From Podila epigama (taxonomy: Eukaryota > Mortierellomycota > Mortierellomycetes > Mortierellales > Mortierellaceae), in contig JAAAVE010000614.1 of the NCBI GenBank assembly GCA_015679605.1, positions 1-13,575 of the forward strand: a stretch of 13,575 bases of DNA, in the 5' to 3' direction. The notes under the pieces are model-generated. The model worked only from the letters and a program-made list of their open reading frames with translations, did no database searches and had not been told where the DNA came from. This document shows positions 9,201 through 13,575 of this stretch, one piece after another. The translations under genes and the position numbers were made by a program. The stretch's first letter is position 1. Each line of letters begins with the position of its first letter.

Positions 9201-10480
9201 GAGGTGAAAACACAGAGATGCAAATGACATCCGCTGGCACCAACCCAGGACCACCGTTATCATGCCCAACTCAATCGTCTCTCCCAGAATCAAAGCCCGC
9301 AAAACCTGCGCAAGTTTTCGTCACGTCCCACACTGAGGCCCCTGAGATGAGTCGTGCACAGTCCTTGCTCTCACAACAGCTCCTCCTTGGACAACCCCAA
9401 CTCACGCCTACACCTACTCCCTCCAAGGCAGAGGTACGCCTCTCTCTGGACTCTGCATGCAGACCCAATATTGAGTCTCGCCCCACAGCTGAGAGTAGCC
9501 TCCAGGCAGCATATCAACCAAAGCTGGAGAAAAAATCGTCCATGGCCACGTTAATCCACAGTCTGGCGGCCCCTGTCCTCCCGATGATACAACCACCAGG
9601 TAGTAAGCAATTGAGCGACCGCAATCCTCTTACTGATAGCTCTACCTCAATGCCCAGCCAAGACAAAGCGAGCAACTCATCTCCGCTGCCACAGCCATCG
9701 TCGTTCGTATCCTTTACCCCCGCAGCCCCGCTTTCATGGATGCGCATTGCGAAAAAATATCTTCCGGCTGTTGTTGGAGGGTCTACGTGTTCACTGGATG
9801 GTGAAGCTGAAAAGATGGACCTTGCAACCAGTTCTCCTTATTTGCCTAAGAATGAGGTACACGTTACAGGTGTTCGGAACTCGGAGCCCAGAGTGACATT
9901 TGCGACAACCGTACACCACGCTCGACAGACAAGCATCGATGGTTGCAATTCCTCTCCTCAGGATCACACAGAGCGGTCTTTGACTGATGGGACGTTAACA
10001 GACAAGGCCGAAACATTATCCACGAAGAGGCCATGGGTCCCTAGGCCTCTCCTTCACTTTCTTGTCATTGGCATTGCCATCACAGCGTTGAACGTATGGC
10101 AGTTATTTGGTGTTGTGTCCTCGATGTTAGATGTGGTACAGCTCAAGAGCGAGCACATTCATCGTTCCTTTCACAGTACCGGACACCCCTCGTTTTCGGC
10201 ATTGGTTCCAGCTCCACCCTCAATGGCCTGGGATTCCACTGCTGATAAGCGATTTCAAAGGTACAATCATTGTACTGAGCCAGCCCTACCACGAACATGT
10301 AAGCAAGGTCGAGCAGCCCATTCCGCTGAGGAGTTTCATCCAACATCAAGTCATTCATCGCAATCGGATCATGGATCATCTATACCACTGCTTCAGCAAC
10401 AGACAGACTCTTTGCGCGCAGAAATTGTTGAGCTATTTGAACGTTTAGAGGCTGCTCGTCAGAAGCTCAAGACTGTATAA
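6242..10480 (+). CDS. GRAM-VASt membrane-anchored sterol transfer protein
   Basis: Preferred exons 6242-6593, 6728-8656 and 8733-10480 give 1,342 aa. A basic, Ser-rich N-terminus is followed by a GRAM (PH-like) domain at about 263-365 (GHF..FSC..EREILWQGTLFVT and IDYNDLVSIDREKK), a Ser/Thr-rich linker, a VASt (StART-like) domain at about 666-875 split by the second intron, a second disordered linker, one transmembrane helix at about 1200-1222 and a short C-terminal coiled coil (about 1312-1340). This order matches Lam/Ltc proteins of yeast and animal Aster/GRAMD1 proteins, which are anchored in the ER and move sterol to other membranes at contact sites. The VASt-TM part is firm; the start is the first ATG after an in-frame TGA at 6149, and intron 1 is ambiguous (see findings). 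A leader intron is possible because CTAAC plus a long pyrimidine tract lies at 6164-6232. It diverges from the sterol reductase gene. Confidence 0.82.
6594..6727 (+). other. Intron 1 of the GRAM-VASt gene, 3' end uncertain
   Basis: The donor GTATGT at 6594 is strong. The best-looking acceptor is at 6683 (CTAAC branch site, then TTGCAG), but that 90-nt intron leaves the reading frame of the first exon, which stops at 6971-6973 and misses the GRAM frame. An acceptor at 6727 (AAACAG|GG) gives a 134-nt intron and restores the frame into TIRDDIPTSERRPTL and onward. Confidence 0.45.
8657..8732 (+). other. Intron 2 of the GRAM-VASt gene
   Basis: 76-nt intron with donor GTAAGT and acceptor GCAAAG|TG, phase 1, giving FKVPM|LKSKAD in the middle of the VASt domain. 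It carries a short TATC repeat (about 8684-8702) and a 23-T run just before the acceptor. Confidence 0.8.
8684..8725. repeat. TATC microsatellite and 23-nt poly-T
   Basis: Several TATC units followed directly by 23 T residues at 8703-8725, forming the pyrimidine tract of intron 2 of the GRAM-VASt gene. Runs of this length are prone to length errors. Confidence 0.9.
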
Positions 10481-10484
10481 TAAA
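10479..10484 (+). terminator. Polyadenylation signal overlapping the stop codon
   Basis: AATAAA shares its first two bases with the TAA stop at 10478-10480 of the GRAM-VASt gene. With the next gene starting at 10652, the 3' UTR is expected to be very short. Confidence 0.45.
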
Positions 10485-10592
10485 ATCACCAAGCTGTTTC
10501 TTTTTTTCTCATGAGCAATTATTTGAAGTTTTTTTTTAGCTTAAGGGTATGCTGCGAGCTATGGGCTGACCCTTTTTTTTGTGGTCTGTGTC

Positions 10593-10628
10593 TTTTTTTT
10601 TTTTTTTTTTTTTTTTTTGCCTCCACAG
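10593..10628 (+). other. 26-nt poly-T and possible leader-intron acceptor
   Basis: T run at 10593-10618 followed by GCCTCCACAG, a textbook fungal 3' splice site ending at 10628, 23 nt before the FHA gene start codon. A GTATGC donor lies at 10547, so an 82-nt intron in the 5' leader is plausible. Not proven. Confidence 0.4.
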
Positions 10629-10651
10629 CAACCATTAACAATACTCCCACC

Positions 10652-12297
10652 ATGGGCGGCTCACCTCGGAGATCGCCTGTTGTGGCAAAGTTGGTAATGA
10701 AACCGTTCGAATCAATTCCAGAGAAATCGTACGACTTGGTGAGGGGTATTAATGTCATTGGAAATTCGAGGAAGGCAGACATTTCCATCAAAGCGAAATT
10801 CCTTCAGTCATTCCACATGCAAATTGGTAATTTTATAAAACCGCTGCGAGAATGCTGACTCAAAATATACTTTTGGCTCCAGGCAGAGCATGTATGAGAG
10901 GGAAGATAATCGACTGATGGATGTTTTATTTCTCTTAGACTGCCAAGGAAGTGTTGCGTCCATCAAGGATATGTCTGAGCCAACTCTCGACGGTGCTGTA
11001 TGTAATGTTGCCCTTGACATGTTCTTGTTGTGGTTATCACTGAGAGTGTCTCGTGTCACTAACAGGACTTGTCTGTTACCATCATGGTCACATGTGGCGT
11101 AACAACTATCTTATTTTTTTTTTCCATTTTAGCCGACATCGCAGTCCAAGCTGAAACGATTGAACGCTGCGGGCACAATTGTTACTGACACAATGGTTCG
11201 ACATGTTTGGTACGAGTTTCCACCTCATGCGGTAAGAATATCTCCAAGAAGAAGAAAAAAGTGCGAGGATTCAGAGGGATCCTTTTTTTTCGTGTTTTGA
11301 GTGCCTATGACTAACTTGATAGTTGTACAATAGAAGGTGATTGTAGCAAACCTCATGACGTTCATACGGGAGCCTCTGGAAAGCCCGGATCCACCGACAA
11401 CGGACCAGGTAACACAACACATGTTATTACAAGACTTACTATTGGATTTTGACATGTACCTAACGATAAAACTACGTTCCACCTTATTTTGTCCGCATTT
11501 GTAGAAAAATATAGCTGATATCACCATTCGTAAAAGTAACAGCACGGTCGGAATCTCGACACAGGCGACAATGAAGCAAGGGACTGGACATAATGAGAAC
11601 AAAAAGCCGGACAAGACAGTATCTCCGGGACGAACAAAAATAGCGTTGTCAGCACCACAGCTCGCGATATCCTCATCATCCCGAGTACCTCTTGGCGATT
11701 TCCGAGAGCGCTCGAACATACAATGCGACCGCCATATTCTTCAAGACTTGAATGTGACCTCAACACTGGACACTAGACTACTTGAACGAGAAGATAAACA
11801 AGAGTTTGTACGCGAGGACACGTTGTCTGAACTTGATCACAACGTACCAGATGACGAGCTCTGCACGTTATCGATGCGTGAGACTACCGAATCCTATTGG
11901 TCATTTGTTGACAGTTCCACAGAAGAAGTCGAGGGAAATAACTTCATACCCCGTGGGCCCAAGAAACTTCCTGTTCAAGTTCCAGAGCGTCTGCTCCCAC
12001 CAGAACTCATTATGCCACCTGCACGTATCCCTAACAAAGAAGACGCAGCAGGACCAGATGCCGAGCGTTCGGGAGAACGGTTGTAAGTGTTTTCAATCTC
12101 ATATTTTTATCTGTTGGACACCCCGTAACTGGCGTCGGGTATCTCTAACTGAAAACCCGTTGTTTTCTCTTTATTGTCATTATTATTTGTCACCTGTCAG
12201 GTCAGTAACAAAGTCTACGGAGCCACATTCTGATGCATCGGAAGATGAGACGGAGAGGCGAGAAGAAAAGCGATTTTGCAAAGCAAGAGAGAACTAG
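10652..12297 (+). CDS. FHA-domain protein, probably nuclear signalling
   Basis: Six exons, 10652-10826, 10939-10997, 11133-11231, 11334-11408, 11505-12082 and 12201-12297, keep frame and give 360 aa. The start ATGG has A at -3 and G at +4. Residues about 26-110 read as an FHA domain: LVRGINVIG at 29-37, FLQSFHMQI at 50-58, then VASIKDMS and TLDG (64-77). FHA domains bind phosphothreonine and are common in DNA-damage, cell-cycle and transcription factors. Two hallmark positions differ: the Arg after IG is Asn38, and the Ser-x-x-His pattern is Gln52-Ser53-Phe54-His55. The rest is polar and disordered, with a Ser-rich stretch, a proline-rich part (LPVQVPERLLPPEL) and an acidic-basic tail (SDASEDETERREEKR). 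No other domain is recognised and the exact family is unknown. It lies only 171 nt after the GRAM-VASt gene. Confidence 0.72.
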
Positions 12298-12644
12298 ACT
12301 GTCAATTCTCAGAATTATTATGATGATGGTCGTATGTCCAATGTAAGAAGAATGAATGCCTCTATGCACAGTTGCGTATCCTTGACGCGTGATTAATGTA
12401 ACATTATCTGCGAGAGACGCGTCATATTTCAACAGCCATTGTGTAATTTTAGGAAAATCGCCAGCCACGCCCGGCATGGCCAACATCTCCCTTGAATTTC
12501 TATTATATCACATTCCTTCATATTTTGATACCTACGCCTTTCCACCAGCGATACACTTTCTTCTTTCCATCCACAAATCAACTCCACCATTCACACACAA
12601 TCGACCTCCCCTTACATACCGATAAGCCTCCTTTGTGATTAAAG
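12298..12644 (+). other. Short intergenic region, probable promoter of the next gene
   Basis: No convincing gene. The right half (about 12510-12635) is CT/CA-rich like other leaders in this window and leads to a start codon in good context at 12645. A 78-codon ORF at 12389-12625 crosses it but shows no domain or coding character. Confidence 0.5.
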
Positions 12645-13197
12645 ATGGTCATCACGCGGCAAGTAGCCAAACTTGAGGACTGGAGGGCTTATACACAGGA
12701 CCTTGAAGTCTCCAGATAAGTCAACGAATGTCGACTAGCGAGAGATAGATTTTGAATATGCAAAGAAGAATCAATACTCCCATTTTTCATCTCACACCCC
12801 GTCGCCAGAAAATTTTGGGTAGATATCATGAAAGAGATGCCATCAATGTCTTCCCAGCTCTGCTCCAAAGTAGAAAAGCCAAATAATATAATCGCTTCAG
12901 GTGTAGGCTTAGTCCAGAAAAAAAAAAAAAAGGAAAAAAAGAAAATCGACAATGCACGATTGTGGTACAGTGAGCCATCTTTCCTATTGTTTCAAATGGC
13001 CACAAAGATGAAAGTTCTTTGAGCCTTGCACAAGGTACACACCACACCTGCTTGTTATGTCTGTCATTTCCACAGACGAGTCATCGTATGTTTTCCCCTT
13101 CTCTTTCCATTTTTTCTTCTTTTTCTTTGTCTTCTTCTTCTTCTTCTTCTTCTTCTTCCAAAGACGCATCCACCTACCCATCCATACAATCCCCACA
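12645..13197 (+). CDS. Candidate 5' exons of the repeat-protein gene
   Basis: ATG at 12645 has good context (AAAGATGG) after a CT/CA-rich leader. A continuous frame into the last gene can be built: exon 1 12645-12658 (GC donor GCAAGT) or 12645-12715 (AT donor ATAAGT), exon 2 12809-12900 (RKFWVDIMKEMPSM...), exon 3 12975-13034, exon 4 13076-13085, exon 5 from 13164. Frame agrees with the ATG at 13198. Weak points: a non-standard first donor, a weak GTGTAG donor at 12901, a poor acceptor at 12974, a 10-nt exon, and a 14-A run (12918-12931). If wrong, this region is a leader with a 24-codon upstream ORF ending at 12720. No family is recognised. Confidence 0.3.
13130..13158. repeat. CTT trinucleotide repeat
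   Basis: About ten CTT/TCT units forming a pyrimidine tract directly before a CAAAG that could serve as a 3' splice site at 13163. It is probably intronic or in the leader. Confidence 0.85.
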
Positions 13198-13575
13198 ATG
13201 ACAGTAACATCTCCCCCAGCATCCAGTTGTGACAACACAGGAGCGAAGAACTTGAAGACTAGTATCTCTACCAGTACCAGTAGTGGCAATCCAAGCAAGA
13301 ATCAATTGGAACAAGTCAATGATGACACCGGTCTGCTCCCTAGCACCCATTCAGACACTATCAATCATCCAATAATTGATTCCGAGGATAGCGTTGGCTG
13401 TTCTGAGGCATCTGAACAAACGTTGGCCAAGTCAATTGAGTCCGTTGTCGCCGAGGGAGCAAGTCAAGATGCCGCTAAACAAAAGTCAGCCAAGTCAATT
13501 GAGTCCGTTGTCGCCGAGGTAGCAAGTCAAGATGCCGCTAAACAAAAGTCAGCCAAGTCAATTGAGTCCGTTGTC
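13198..13575 (+). CDS. Ser/Thr-rich protein with 21-aa tandem repeats, partial
   Basis: Open reading frame of 126 codons from ATG 13198 (A at -3) to the window edge, with no stop, so the 3' end is missing. The frame is also open upstream to 13164, where a splice acceptor may join earlier exons. Residues 1-76 are polar, rich in Ser, Thr, Asn and Asp, and probably disordered. From residue 77 a 21-residue unit AKSIESVVAE(G/V)ASQDAAKQKS repeats twice and begins a third time. The unit looks amphipathic and helix-prone, so a repeated coiled-coil or helical surface is possible. No known domain is recognised and no signal peptide is seen. Confidence 0.6.
   Translation, partial: MTVTSPPASSCDNTGAKNLKTSISTSTSSGNPSKNQLEQVNDDTGLLPSTHSDTINHPIIDSEDSVGCSEASEQTLAKSIESVVAEGASQDAAKQKSAKSIESVVAEVASQDAAKQKSAKSIESVV
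13426..13575. repeat. 63-bp in-frame tandem repeat
   Basis: Units at 13426-13488 and 13489-13551 are identical except for one base (GGA versus GTA, Gly to Val); the third copy (13552-13575) is identical over the 24 nt present. The array continues beyond the window. Confidence 0.95.

Noticed and set aside
10511-10651. N-terminal extension of the FHA protein
   Set aside because: It would translate a 26-T run as poly-Phe and has no conserved character; the ATG at 10652 has a strong context.
10883-10891. 9-nt micro-exon in the FHA gene
   Set aside because: Possible by splice signals and frame, but a single 112-nt intron (10827-10938) gives a simpler join, HMQI|DCQGSVASIKD, that fits an FHA strand pattern better.
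12389-12625. 78-codon ORF between the FHA gene and the last gene
   Set aside because: Low-complexity CT/CA-rich 3' half, no domain, and promoter-like base composition.
1-13575. Mobile elements, CRISPR arrays, tRNA or rRNA genes
   Set aside because: No transposase or reverse transcriptase frame, terminal repeats, spaced repeats or tRNA-like folds were seen. The repeats present are simple sequence or coding tandem repeats.

Overview
This window looks like nuclear DNA of a filamentous fungus, most likely an early-diverging one of the Mortierella type (Mortierellomycota). The reasons are short GT-AG introns (about 75-280 nt), often with CTAAC-like branch sites; A-rich contexts before the start codons; CT/CA-rich leaders and many microsatellites between genes; and a sterol delta-7 reductase. 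That enzyme is absent from ordinary ergosterol-making yeasts but is known from Mortierella, which accumulates desmosterol. The lineage call is an inference. No tRNA, rRNA, CRISPR or recognisable mobile element was seen.

Layout: (1) 634-1447 (+), a two-exon gene for a Tim17/Tim22/Tim23-type membrane protein of 234 aa. (2) 1833-3772 (-), a three-exon gene for a 467-aa 7-dehydrocholesterol (sterol delta-7) reductase, convergent with gene 1; its second intron holds a long GTT/GTA trinucleotide repeat. (3) 3773-6241, about 2.5 kb of intergenic, repeat-rich sequence, with one speculative six-cysteine mini-ORF at 4249-4479. (4) 6242-10480 (+), a three-exon gene for a roughly 1,340-aa GRAM + VASt + C-terminal membrane-anchor protein, a Lam/Ltc/Aster-type intracellular sterol transporter. 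(5) 10652-12297 (+), a six-exon gene for a 360-aa protein with an N-terminal, apparently degenerate FHA domain. (6) 12645-13575 (+), the 5' part of a Ser/Thr-rich protein that runs off the window end into a 21-aa tandem repeat; its first exons are uncertain.

The clearest biological theme is sterols. The delta-7 reductase works in the ER membrane near the end of sterol synthesis. The divergently transcribed GRAM-VASt protein would move sterol between the ER and other membranes at contact sites. Whether this adjacency is functional or chance cannot be told from one window.

Exon models were built by hand from splice signals, reading-frame continuity and, for the reductase and VASt genes, remembered family sequence. 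The reductase, Tim17-like and FHA models keep frame throughout. The first intron of the GRAM-VASt gene and the start of the last gene are genuinely ambiguous, and both are reported as findings.
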